The position numbers and the translations under genes were made by a program. DNA of 64,000 nt. It comes from Macrothele yani (taxonomy: Eukaryota; Arthropoda; Arachnida; Araneae; Macrothelidae). Shown here one piece after another: positions 23,310 through 33,264 of this stretch; positions within the stretch are counted from its first letter, which is position 1; every line of letters begins with the position of its first letter. The stretch spans positions 105,412,021 to 105,476,020 of the forward strand of contig CM076991.1 of the NCBI GenBank assembly GCA_039090855.1, in the 5' to 3' direction. The notes under the pieces were generated by a model. It made no database searches and was not told the origin of the DNA. It saw nothing but the letters and a program-made list of their open reading frames with translations.

Positions 23310-24785
23310 CACTGTTCAAAACAATTAGGGGTATCGTGGTTTTGATATGAACTACAGACATCAACTGTTTGTATGCTAAGAGAACTTGAAGGAAAGTGAT
23401 TAGAATGAAACTTTTGCACACTTACAAACACCTGAGTATGCAAAAATATTTGTGTGACGTTAAAAAGGGCGTGTTTCCATCAGGGAATGGAAAGTGACAT
23501 GTATCGTACGATCGTTTAGTCCAGGATAAAAACGATTCACATACTTTGAATGTGGTGTTATTGATTAATGTGATATCCTAACAACGTGATTTGCTAGAAT
23601 CTGTAGCCTGGAGTCTATCGGTCGCTTCGAAGCTGGTCAAACCCAATCGCATGTAGCGGAAGCCATTGACGTGTCTCAAAGCGTGATTTCCAGACTTTGA
23701 AATCGGTTTTCAGATACCGAAAATGTAAGGCGAACACCAGGGCAAGGTCGTAGGAGAGCAATATCAAAAAATGAGTATCGGTTTTTATCACTGACTGCCA
23801 GGAGAAACCGGAGTATGAACGCCAATCTTCTGAAACGCGAACTCCGTACGGCTACTGGCACAAATGTTTCAACTCAAACTGTTCGGAACCGACTCCACAG
23901 TGTTGGTCTGTATGCTCGACGACCTACGGTATGTGTTTCTTTAACCACGCCCCACTGCGCTGCCCGCAGACTTTGGGCACAGGACCATGCCGATTGGAGA
24001 AGAAATGAATGGAGCAATGTTCTGTTTTCGGACTAGTCTCGCTTCACTGTACATCCTGACAACAAGCGACTCATCATTTGGAAAGAAAGAGGTACTCGTA
24101 ACAACACGTTATATGTGCAAGAAAGTGTTCGATTTCTAGGAGGCGGAGTGATGGTGTGGGCCGGCATCTCTATCAATGGTCGAACCGACCTGTACATCAT
24201 CAGAAATGGAACACTTACTGCTCAGAGGTATAGGGATGAGATCCTCAGACCCTTAGTCGTCCCTTATGCTGCAGCAATCGGAGATGAATTCATTTTTGTG
24301 GACGATAATTGGCGCTCGGTGTGTGGACGACTTCCTGTTTGACGAGGGAATCGTCGGGGAATGGACTAGCCAGCATGTCCCCCAGGCATAAACCCCATCG
24401 AGCATGTCTGGGACGCTTTGAGGAGAAGGGTTGCTGCTTGATTAACTCCTCCACAAACATTCCAGCAATTGGAAAGTGCTCTTCTGCAGGAGTGGGATGA
24501 AATTCCCCAATCCCTCATTAATACTCTGATTGACTCCATTCCTCACAGGTGTGCAACATTGCTTTCTGTCAGGGGAAACCATACTCCCTATTAAACATTT
24601 TCTGGCAAATAAATTACCTTTATTTTCATTTTAATGATATGTTCATAAATTACTAATTGTTTCGGCCATAATTTTTTTCTCACGTAGCTTAAAACGTCTG
24701 TAGTTCCTATTCCATCCTCCGAAGTTTTCCGTCACTCACAGTTTTCAAACAAAACTACGATATCCCTTAATTGTTTTCAGCAGTG
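23310..24785 (+). mobile_element. Tc1-like element with ~35-bp inverted repeats
   Basis: The left end cactgttcaaaacaattagg and the right end ttaattgttttcagcagtg are inverted copies that extend inward through ggtatcgtggtt / aactacgatat. TA duplications are at 23308-23309 and 24786-24787. The length of 1476 bp fits a Tc1 with one gene. Confidence 0.93.
23597..24595 (+). pseudogene. Tc1 transposase relic (stops in catalytic motif)
   Basis: The N-terminal helix-turn-helix is readable (SIGRFEAGQTQSHVAEAI, VSQSVISRL) but is followed by a stop at about 23699. The middle section MNANLLKRELRTATGTNVST to NEWSNVLFSD is open up to a stop that replaces the residue after the first catalytic Asp (24034-24036). 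The GGGVMVWAGIS block is intact. The second Asp region reads FIFVDDN and then shifts frame. The Glu motif is NPIEHVWDAL. The C-terminus NTLIDSIPHRC is typical. It is inactive. Confidence 0.9.
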
Positions 24786-24995
24786 TATATAAGACATCTA
24801 GAGGGCGGACACTATCATCAAAGTCCGTTGGATCCCGAGCGAGCAGTGGATACAGTCCCCCACAACAACTGAATGGAACCATCCACAGGTGTTACGGGTA
24901 TTACATTGCAGAGTTACTATAAATAGCTAGCATGTGTGTGAATAACGAGATTCAGGCGTGGCTTGTTTGGACGTAACGTGGCTTGCAAAGGAAAC

Positions 24996-26025
24996 ATGCA
25001 GACTCAGGATTTGAGATTCATCTTCCTGTATGAAGTTAAACTGGGCCATTCTGCAGAAATTGCAGCTCGAAACGTTAACAAAGCGCTTAGGGAGAATACA
25101 GCCAACGAACGAACCATTCGGCGATGGTTTGTGAAGTTTCGAAGTTGAGATACGGACCTGCAAAACGAAGCACGTGTTCACCGACCTGTCACGTGGTCAC
25201 CGACCTGTTGCTCTTTCTGACGATGTTCTGTTACGTGTGGTGGAAGCGGACCCCCGAAAAACGTGTCGCGAGATAATGGAAGACGCGGGTGTCCACCACA
25301 CGACAGTTGTTCGGCGTCTGGCTGCGTTGGGTAAGGTCAAAAAGCTGGACATGTGGCTGCCGCATGAGTTGACAACTGCCAACAAGTCTAGGCGTTTGGA
25401 AGTCTGCATGTCGCTGCTTGCCAGGAATAAACAGGAACATCTACTGTTTCGATTCGACACCTGAGACGAGAAGTGGGTCCTTTATGGCAATCGGAAACGA
25501 TCTGCACAATGGTTAAGCAAGACACAGCCTGCTGGACGGCATCCTAAGCCACCCCTACACACCAAGAAGATGAAGCTCCCTGTCTGGTCGTCCACAGCCG
25601 GGATAATTCATCGGAGTTTCTTGGCAAGAGGCCAAACCATCACTGCAGAACGTTATTGTGCTGAATTACACCAGATGCACAGGAAATTGCTGCAAGAACA
25701 ACCGGCTTTGGTCAACAGTCATGGTGTTCTTCTGCTCCAGGACAACGGCCGCCCTCATTTCGAACATAGAACGATGCTGACACTAAGTATCTTGGGTTAT
25801 GAAGTACCGCCTCGTCCTGCCAATTTCCCGGACTTGTCTCCGACAGACTATCATCTGTTTCGTCGCCTGGATCACTTCCTATCCGGGAAACAGTTCGAGA
25901 CAGACAACCAGGTTCAAAGTGCTGTTGATGGCTTCTTCGGGTCCCAGCCACAAGACATTTTTCGTTCCGGGATCATGGTCTTGACGGACAGATGGCAACT
26001 ACGTGTCGATGCCGAGGAGGATTAG
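24996..26025 (+). pseudogene. Mariner transposase, one frameshift and one stop
   Basis: The start MQTQDLRFIFLYEVKLGHSA fits the mariner N-terminus. After KFRS (about 25147) the frame shifts. The second frame, from 25174, contains DDVLLRVVEADPRKTCREIM and the WLPHELT linker. A TGA at 25462-25464 sits just before the first catalytic Asp (DEKWVLYGN). The second Asp is in LLQDNGRPH and the third in PDLSPTDYHLFRRL, so the DD34D triad is kept. I could not define the terminal inverted repeats; a candidate right end lies near 26,080-26,105. Confidence 0.9.
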
Positions 26026-26929
26026 TTTTGTAAGTTGTCCTACTTTTCCGTTTTCGCCGTCCACGTGTACTGGTCCTTTAGCGGACACTTCATTCGCCCC
26101 AACTAAATATATTGAACATCCATCGAATATGTTGTTGATCCTTACTATGAGAATTAAGAACTCTGATTGAGTTACGAAAGTCTATCGAACGGATAATCAG
26201 AATTTTAAACTGTGATATTATTCTATTTCCCTTTTTAAGTACAGTGTTATATAGCCCTGGAGAAATGAAGCGGTTACTATTTCTTCAAAATGTACTGTCC
26301 CACGAGAAAGCACACCAAAATAAATTTACATATAGATATTTGTTAAGCTTTCATTTTTCTAGAATCCGCTGTTTTGATACACAGCAGATCAAAACTGATG
26401 GACTGAGATATTTTCCGATACTAACGGAAATTGAAATATTCCAATAATATCATAGATTTTCTTTCATACACAGTGTACCTGTTTCTTTGATATATCTCTT
26501 GCACACTCTCGAAAAAATGCCTTTTCCCGCGATGTCTATATTATAGGACGAGAAGACTGTATTCATCGTATGTACTATGAATAGAAAATATTTCATTTTA
26601 TCCCACTCGCCTCAACACTCAGTTTCTTCACAGACTTCAATATGTTTTCACTATCTTTTCACGAGAATGATTCCGTTTCTGTTTGCCATGAAGTGACTTT
26701 ATTTTCACTGTGACTTCTTAAAAAGAAATAGCAGTATCAGTATTTTTTATTTCTAATGAAATGTGGTTCCTAAGTTTTAAAACCTAGATAGAAACATCAT
26801 GCTGAGCATTTAAGGAAATGAATGAAATTTGAAATCTAAGTCTACAAATAACTGCACACTTAATCAAAACTTCCCAGTTCAGTTATGATCATGACTATTT
26901 ATGATCATTACATACTTCCAAAACGTGCG
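26026..26929. other. AT-rich intergenic DNA, nothing recognised
   Basis: No coding or repeat signal could be supported. Confidence 0.5.
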
Positions 26930-27111
26930 TCGGAAACTTGAGACTTGGTCGCTCTGGGTGGTGTAGTGGTTAGCATACCCGGGCGCTATCTGGGAGACGC
27001 GGATTCAAGTCCCGCTCCAGGACGATTAAATTTTCAAGTTTTCGAATATTATCTGACTTACCATCCTTGTCACATTTACACCAAAAATCGGATTGTCATC
27101 TTCAAAATTTG
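26930..27111 (+). mobile_element. SINE-3 copy
   Basis: It is nearly identical to the copy at 10766-10949: tcggaaacttg start, A box tggtgtagtggttagcat, T stem region gattcaagtcccgc, and end gattgtcatcttcaaaattt. No clear target-site duplication is seen. Confidence 0.82.
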
Positions 27112-27215
27112 TTTAGACATTGTTAAAAGTGGTCTTTTTTTTTTCATCATTATTTACTATCAAAACAGTATCCGGTGCTTTTCTGGTATACCGTTTAAGA
27201 TGCAATTGTACAAGC

Positions 27216-28499
27216 GTTGCACCGACAGTAATGCAAAGGTGCATATAACTTTTTGTATTAACTGACAGAGATCGTTCAAACTGCACATGTTGGTAGAGTA
27301 ACTCTTCCTCTACAGTAACCATTCTTCTTCATTGCAGGTAAATAATGGGTTCCAAGCAGAAGTAACGTGCCGTCATTGACTTATTGACGAAGGAAACGTG
27401 CACGCTGTCTGGCATCCACAGAAGACTACAGAATGTTTACTGAGATGACACCATTGACAAGAGCAATGTGCACAGATGAATGAAAAAGTTTAAGGAAGGG
27501 GAAACCAGCATTGCAGACAAACCACGCAGTGGGAGACCATCATCTGCGACCACTGACACGAATCGTCAGCGAGTGGATGAATCGATTTGCGCAGCGCGAC
27601 GAGACACAGTCCGTGAGCTTGTTACACAACTGGAATGTGGTCACAATGCCATACAGAAGATGGTGAAAGACTTACGGTATCGGAAAGTGTGTGCAAAGTG
27701 GGTACCTCGGCAGTTGACACCCAATTTGAAGGAGAGAAATGTGGAAGTCTGCTCTGATCTGCTGGATGCGTTTGAAGCCAATGAAGACACGTTTGTTTTT
27801 CGATTTGGTGACAGCGCATGAAACGTGGGCGTATCTTTACGATCCGGAAACGAAGAATCAATCCATGGAACGGCGTCACACTTCTTCACTAAGGCCTAAG
27901 AAGTTCAAGAGCCAGCAATCATCACAGAAAGTCATGGTGACTGTTTCTTGAGATGACTGGGGTGTCATTCTCCTTCATTTTCTGGAACGTGGCCGTACGT
28001 TGACCAGCGAGCTGTACATTGAGACACTCGAGAAGCTTAAAGAAGCCATAAGAAGGAAGAGACCGAACAAGAATCTGAAAAGGATCCACATTCACCGTGA
28101 CAATGCGAGACCGCACACATCTTTGGCTACAAATCAGGCGATCAGCAAATTAGTCTTGTCGGTGGTCGCATTCACCGTACAACCCAAATCTGGCGGCGTC
28201 CGACTTCCACTTGTTCGGTCCAAGGAAGAACAGTCTTCGGGGACAACGATTTGATGACGCAGACGAGGTGAAAGTGGCTGTGAAGAAGTGAGTACAACAG
28301 TCCACACCGACATTTTTTTCAAAGCCGTTTCGAGAGTTGGGTTCAAGGATGGCGTAAATGCATTGCTTCTAATGGAGACAATGTTGAGTAGCACCTTTAT
28401 AAAGAGAAAGAGTTACTCTACCAACATGTGCAATTTGAACGACCTCTGTCACTTAATAAAAAGGTTATGCCCATTTTTGCATTACTTTCGGTACAACCC
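27216..28499 (+). mobile_element. Mariner with ~90-bp inverted repeats, SINE in right end
   Basis: The left end (gcaccgacagtaatgcaaag) and the right end (gcattactttcggtacaac) are inverted copies. The match continues inward through tgacagagatcgttcaaa and catgttggtagagtaactct for about 90 bp, longer than the usual ~30-bp mariner ends. The last bases of the right end were duplicated by a SINE-1 insertion (28501-28730). TA sites are not obvious. Confidence 0.88.
27345..28420 (+). pseudogene. Mariner transposase relic, first catalytic Asp lost
   Basis: Starts MGSKQK then a stop. The readable frame 27480-27821 has MKKFKEGETSIADKPRSGRP, a typical GRP hinge, and a WVPRQLT linker. The first catalytic motif reads VTAHETWAYLYDPETK, with His where TGDE has Asp. 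The second motif HRDNARPHTS keeps Asp. The third is in a different frame with LAASDFHLFG. Multiple stops and at least three frameshifts show clear inactivation. Confidence 0.9.
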
Positions 28500-28500
28500 T

Positions 28501-28730
28501 TTTTTTTTTTTTTTTTTTTTTGATTGGAGGTTTAACGACCGCCGTGAGCAACTCAATGGGCTATAAGCAGTCGCCCGTCCCTAATTTAGGGGCACTGGTT
28601 CCAGGGAAGGGAGAGAGCCAGTGCCGTAAGACAAACACAACATCCATGCCTGACCGGGATTCGAACCCGGACCCCTTACGGACGAATGATCAGAGGCCAA
28701 CGCCTTAGACCACTACGCCACCGGGGCGGC
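28501..28730 (-). mobile_element. SINE-1, full length, 11-bp duplication
   Basis: The best reference copy. On the minus strand: head gccgccccggtggcgtagtg with A box tggcgtagtgg, B box gggttcgaatcccgg, body through tggctctctcccttccctgg and cgggcgactgcttatagccc, then a poly-A tail of more than 20. Flanking ggtacaaccct at 28490-28500 and 28731-28741 is a perfect duplication. The insertion sits exactly in the terminal repeat of the mariner, so it post-dates it. Confidence 0.95.
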
Positions 28731-28884
28731 GGTACAACCCTCAAAATTTCTGTTGCAATGAATAATTGCTTTGTGAGTATCACCTGCTGAACCCCATAAC
28801 TCTGAAAAATATTCAAATTTTATGTACTCTGAGTGTATAAGTTTCATTAGGAAAATAAAATAATGGTAACTTTGAAATCCAAAA

Positions 28885-29078
28885 AGCATCCCGGGTGGTC
28901 TAAGCGCTGGTTGACCAACCAATCGCCCGCGTGTATCCGAGTTCGAATCCAGTGAGGCGTTTTTGTCTTCCGGCTCTGGCTCTTTCCCCTCCCTACAAAA
29001 AGTGGCCCTAAATTAGGGACGGGCAACTGCTTATAGCCCATTGAGCTGCTCACAGTAGTTGTTAAAATCCCAACCAAA
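28885..29078 (+). mobile_element. SINE-1 copy, diverged
   Basis: Head cccgggtggtctaagcgctg, B box gagttcgaatccagtg, body tggccctaaattagggacgg and actgcttatagcccattgag, ending in a short A-rich tail. A duplication could not be fixed. Confidence 0.8.
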
Positions 29079-29171
29079 AAAATCTCCGTTATAAGTTAAT
29101 AATATCTCTTTATAAAATACGTTAATCACGTTTGCATTTGGCGCTGAAATGTTTCTTTTCTCTGCCATTTA

Positions 29172-29378
29172 GTGTTGGGTTTTTTTACCACATTGAGCAA
29201 CTCAAATGGGCTATAAGTAGTCGCCCATCCCTAATTATGGCTCACTGGTTCCAGGGAAGGGAGAGATCCAGTGCCGTAAGACAAACACAACATCCAAGGC
29301 TCACTGGATTCGAACCCGGACCCCTTTCGGACGAATGATCAGAGGTCATCGCTTATACCACTGCGCCACATAGGGGGG
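29172..29378 (-). mobile_element. SINE-1 copy (reverse)
   Basis: Short poly-T at the left, body gagcaactcaaatgggctat and ggttccagggaagggagaga, B box (ggattcgaacccgg), head to ccactgcgccac. A run of G's follows the head. Confidence 0.85.
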
Positions 29379-29504
29379 GGGGGCATTTCGTCTCCACAGG
29401 TTTAATTCCAGCCATGAATTTCATTTCCAGAAGGACTGAAGTAAAAATCAGTTTAGCAAACACAACCTGTATAGTCATTTATTAAACTTAGGTAAAATAA
29501 TAAC

Positions 29505-29735
29505 TGCCACCCCAGTGGCATTTGGCATTGAAGTCTAAGCGTTGGCTTCTGCTCATTCTTCCGAGATGAGTCCGCGTTCGAATCCAGTGAGACCTGGATG
29601 GTACATTTTTCTTAAGGCACTGGCTCTCGACCTTCGCTTGAACCATTGATCGTAAATTAGAGACGAGAGAATGCTTATAGCTCATCGAGTTGCTCAGGGT
29701 GACCGTTAAACTCCCGACCAATAAAATAAAATAAA
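29505..29735 (+). mobile_element. SINE-1 copy, diverged
   Basis: Head from about 29505 with taagcgttggcttctg, B box cgttcgaatccagtg, body ggcactggctctcgacc and gcttatagctcatcgagttg, tail of aaataaaat units. The copy is old. Confidence 0.75.
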
Positions 29736-30054
29736 TAATAAACCCAAAAACCGGCAGCGAAGATCTTCATGTATCGAAAAGCAACGTACATTCGTCACTA
29801 GGAAAAGTTCCTACCAACGGAAGAATAACAATACCCAAACAAGGAAAGTCCTTTCCTTTTTTCGTGATGCACACATGGTAGAAACATTTTCATGCGCCAA
29901 TGGCAGCGCATGTTCAAGGTCATACGTGCATTCTTAAACGTCTTTGTAGTTTCTGTAGAAATACAAAGGATGTTAAAACATTTTTGGAACAATTTTCCAG
30001 CAATATAATTAATGTTTAAAATAAAATTACTTCTTTCTCAAATGTTCTATCTAA
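29736..30054. other. Intergenic DNA, nothing recognised
   Basis: No gene or family was identified. Confidence 0.5.
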
Positions 30055-31100
30055 TAGCCCCTTCTCTGGACTATGAACCTATGATACATCTAGATTTTCA
30101 AGATAACAGCGCATTTCTTAAAATTTAGTGGTATTTTATTCCACTCCTCTTCCACTGCTTTCCATAGTCCAATTATTATCTAAGGTCTGCGTTTATAAAT
30201 CGCACTTTTTAGCAGTCCGAAGGCACAATAGTTCATTGGTGTCACATCAGTGGACTTTGAAGAAATGTGAGCTAAAGGTATAGACTTAATACCCGTCTTT
30301 TTAGCAGCCCGAAGGCACGATAGTCCATTGGTGGCACATCAGGGGACTTTGAAGGAATATGAGCAAAAGGTATAAACTTAATACCCGTCTTTTTAGCAGT
30401 TCGAAGGTACAATAAGTCCATTGGTGGCACATTAGGAGACTTTGAAGGAATATAAGCAAAAGGTATCGACTTGATATCAGTCTTTTCAGCAGTCCGAAGG
30501 CACAACAGTCCATAGGTGACACATCAGGGGACTTTGAAGGAATATAAGCAAAAGGTATAGCTTGATATCAGTCATTTTAGCGGTCCGAAGGCACAATAGT
30601 CCATTGGTGACGCATCAAGGGACTTTGACGGAATATGAGCAAAAGGTATAGACTTGATACCCGTCTTTTTAGCAGTCCGAAGGCACAATAGTCCATTGGT
30701 ATCACATCCGGAGACTTTGAAGGAATATAAACAAAAGGTATAGACTTGATATCAGTCTTTTTAGCAGTTCGAAGGCACAATAGTCCATTGGTGGCACATC
30801 AGGGGACTTTGCAGGAATATAAGCAAAAGGCATAGACTAGATACCCGTCACTTTTTTCATTTTTCTTTTCAAGAAACAGAATGGTAGATTTAGATGTATG
30901 ACTGGTAGCCTTATCTGATGAAGTTCTACCGTTTGGATAAAGGAATGCTATTTCCTTTTTAAATGTAAGAGTTAAAACATTATTTTGGTAATATGTAGAA
31001 TTGATTTTAACGTTCCTTTCAACTTTTCTTAGGTTTAATTTCCCATTGTAGAAGAAACCAGCAATAATGATGAATCTTTTACTGAAGATGTCTTTGGATT
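30055..31100 (-). pseudogene. Mariner-like transposase relic containing a 92-bp array
   Basis: Read on the minus strand from 31100. IIAGFFYNGKLNLRKVERNV and INSTYYQNNVL match the strand between the first and second catalytic Asp. FLYPNGRTSSDKATSHTSKS holds the second Asp. The next segment (KSPDVPPMDYCAFGLLKRR, with the third Asp) is repeated seven times as the array at 30205-30850. Finally GLWKAVEEEWNKIPL (about 30110-30180) is the C-terminus. The spacing suggests a DD37D- or DD41D-type mariner rather than DD34D, but I cannot measure it through the array. The N-terminal DNA-binding part is missing. Confidence 0.82.
30205..30850. repeat. 92-bp tandem array derived from transposase catalytic motif
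   Basis: Seven units start at 30211, 30303, 30395, 30488, 30579, 30671 and 30763 (tagcagtccgaaggcac as landmark). On the minus strand each unit encodes IPFAHIPSKSPDVPPMDYCA-like sequence, the third catalytic region of a mariner. Because 92 is not a multiple of three, successive units fall in different frames, so the array is not a longer protein. Confidence 0.95.
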
Positions 31101-31154
31101 CTCGGAACTAAGTCTGTAAGTCCTTTTCTGTTCTTTTGTAATAGTTATCGACCT

Positions 31155-32180
31155 TTTTTACGCTTTCCAACCGTAGGTTGAAGAAGCGTATATACTCCAG
31201 CTTTATCCATCTGTCCGTCTGTACGATAAGTTGCGTAAAAATGGTTCGATTTCGATGATATTTTAGTACGTGGTAGGGGACTATTTGAGAACGACCTCTG
31301 TTGAGAATCGGAGAAATGAAGTCAAAAGTCACGACATAGGAGTGGGATCCATTCCATTGCCCTTGTGCGTCATAACTTACGTAAAAATGCTTCTATTGCG
31401 ACAAAACTTTAGTATGTTGTTTCGGAAATATACTGAACCGGTTCTGTTGAATATCATCGAAATGGGGTCAAAGGTAAGGACAAAGGAGCTAGATTTATTC
31501 CACAGCCATTATTCTCATAACTTGACTAAAAATGTTTCTATTGCGACAAACTTTAGTATTTTGTTCCGGAGGTATACCGGTTTTGTTTAATATCATCGAA
31601 ATGGATTCAAAGGTCAGGACACAGGAGCGAAATTTATTCCGCAGCCATTATCCTCATAACGTGAGTAATAACTTGAGTAATGATTTCTGGCATGTTGGAA
31701 AGCGTATCATAATCAATGCATTGCATGATTTTACTAACTTGTTTTTACACTTTCCAACCGTAGGTTGAAGAAGCGTATATGCTCCAGCTTTGTCCGTCTG
31801 TCTGTCCGCACGATAGCTCGCGCAAAAATGGTTCGATTTCGATGAAAATTTAGTATGTGGTAGGGGACAACCTAGGTACCAACCCTGTCGAAAATGGTCG
31901 AAATGGGGTCAAAGGTCAGGACACAGGAGAGGGATCCATTCCATTGCCCTTATGCGTCATAACTTATGTAATAATGCTTCCATTGCGACAAAACTTAATT
32001 ATGTTGTTCCGGAAGTTTACTGAACCGGTTCTGTCTAATATCATCGAAATGGGGTCAAAGGTCAGGGCACAGGAGCAAGATTTATTCCACAGCCATTATC
32101 TTCATAACTTGAGTAAAGATTTTTGGTATGTTGGAAAGGGTATCATAAAATTGCGTGATTTTACTAACTCGTGTTACGCT
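31155..32180 (+). repeat. Repeat family B, two copies head-to-tail
   Basis: Each copy starts (g/a)ctttccaaccgtaggttga (31162 and 31749) and ends gattttactaact(t/c)g. Inside are ~146-bp monomers with aaatggggtcaaaggtcagg and ggatccattccattgccctt. The small perfect palindrome caaccgtaggttg lies at the start. The copies share a tttttac boundary. Other copies are at 39141-40693 and 44482-45074. Confidence 0.9.
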
Positions 32181-32194
32181 CATTTATATAGATA

Positions 32195-32590
32195 TGTGCT
32201 TCATCAGTAGTTACAATGAAGTTTCATCTGTCTCAAGCTGAGTAATTTTCATAAAGAAGTCTTCACCGTGTTCTGCGCTCAGCCACTTGCCTAGGCAAAA
32301 GGTGGTGAACATTACATTTTTTCTTTTTTTATACACATTCAAATCTTTGTTTATTACCTCGTTTACAGTTGATACGGAGATTTCTAATGACTTACCGATT
32401 GCTCTTTGGATCAAAGAATTTTCTTTTTTATGACCAGAGACCATACTTTTGAAATAATTGTAAAAGTACGTACCTTCTTTGGATATTCGTTCGGTGTTCT
32501 TTTTTCTCTTAATACAGAATACGAATATCTCTCTTCGTAAAGAGCAAAATCATAATCTGCTATCCACAGCTTGTTTACGTGCGCCATTTT
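32195..32590 (-). pseudogene. IS630/mariner-type transposase relic (tentative)
   Basis: On the minus strand, SLEISVSTVNEVINKDLNVY resembles the second helix-turn-helix of IS630/Tc1-type transposases, and TTDEAHIYINERNT resembles their first catalytic motif (SDEAHFxLNG), with Asp present. An upstream frame begins MAHVNKLWIADYDF at about 32587 and runs 58 codons in another frame. A cca-aag-aag/gtacgtac splice-donor-like site occurs in it. It might be a frameshifted N-terminus of the same relic. No inverted ends were found. Confidence 0.4.
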
Positions 32591-33040
32591 CTTAGCAGAC
32601 GGTTTCAGTTCTTTGAACTTCTTTTATTTTCTTTAATTTCTTATCAAAAACGTTTTAAAAATGTGTGAGCATCTCCTGTATCATAGCTCAGCAAATATTT
32701 TCTGTTCTCGACAGCCCCGCTTTTGGAATTTCGATTTGAAAGAGGCCACTACAACTTCGCAACCATGAAAACCAATCGCTCAGATTTTGATATGCCTGCC
32801 ACGATTTATTTTTTTATTATAAATTGAAACATTAAAAACATCTTATTTTTTATTAGAAATTGATTCGCCCTTTATTTTTAATCGAAATTTTATTGATCGT
32901 CCTCAACGAAGTTTACAGGAGTGCCCATGTAAGTAGTGTCTTCTGCTACTGTCATATTTTTCTTTTCCGTATGACGATATTTATTTTAAACCATTTTTGA
33001 AGATCTCAGTGGAAGGGGTAGCTCATTTAGTATTCAGATA
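32591..33040. other. AT-rich intergenic DNA, nothing recognised
   Basis: No supported feature. Confidence 0.45.
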
Positions 33041-33048
33041 ATATTCAT

Positions 33049-33221
33049 GTAGAAAATAGTACAACTATACTAGTAATTCGAATTTATTGGTGTTGAATCA
33101 AATCAGTTTTCCAAGCTTTCGCACATCAACCAGAAAAAGCCATTTGGTTGATGTGCGACATCTTGGAAAACTGATTTTATTCTACCACAATAATACTAGT
33201 ATAGTTATGCTCTTTTCCACG
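33049..33221. repeat. Small foldback (MITE-like) element
   Basis: Two arms of about 80 bp, 33049-33132 and 33145-33221, are inverted copies. The inner 35 bp (atcagttttccaagctttcg, cacatcaacca and its complement) are near perfect, and the outer part (actatactagta) is less so. The loop is about 12 bp. The whole can form one long hairpin. No coding sequence. Target duplication not resolved. Confidence 0.88.
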
Positions 33222-33264
33222 TAGTTGGTGTATAGTTCCTCGTTATTAATTAGTTACTATTCAT

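Noticed and set aside
24840..26106. Terminal inverted repeats for the mariner at 25-26 kb
   Set aside because: gcggacact occurs on both sides but in direct, not inverted, orientation, so I did not assign ends.
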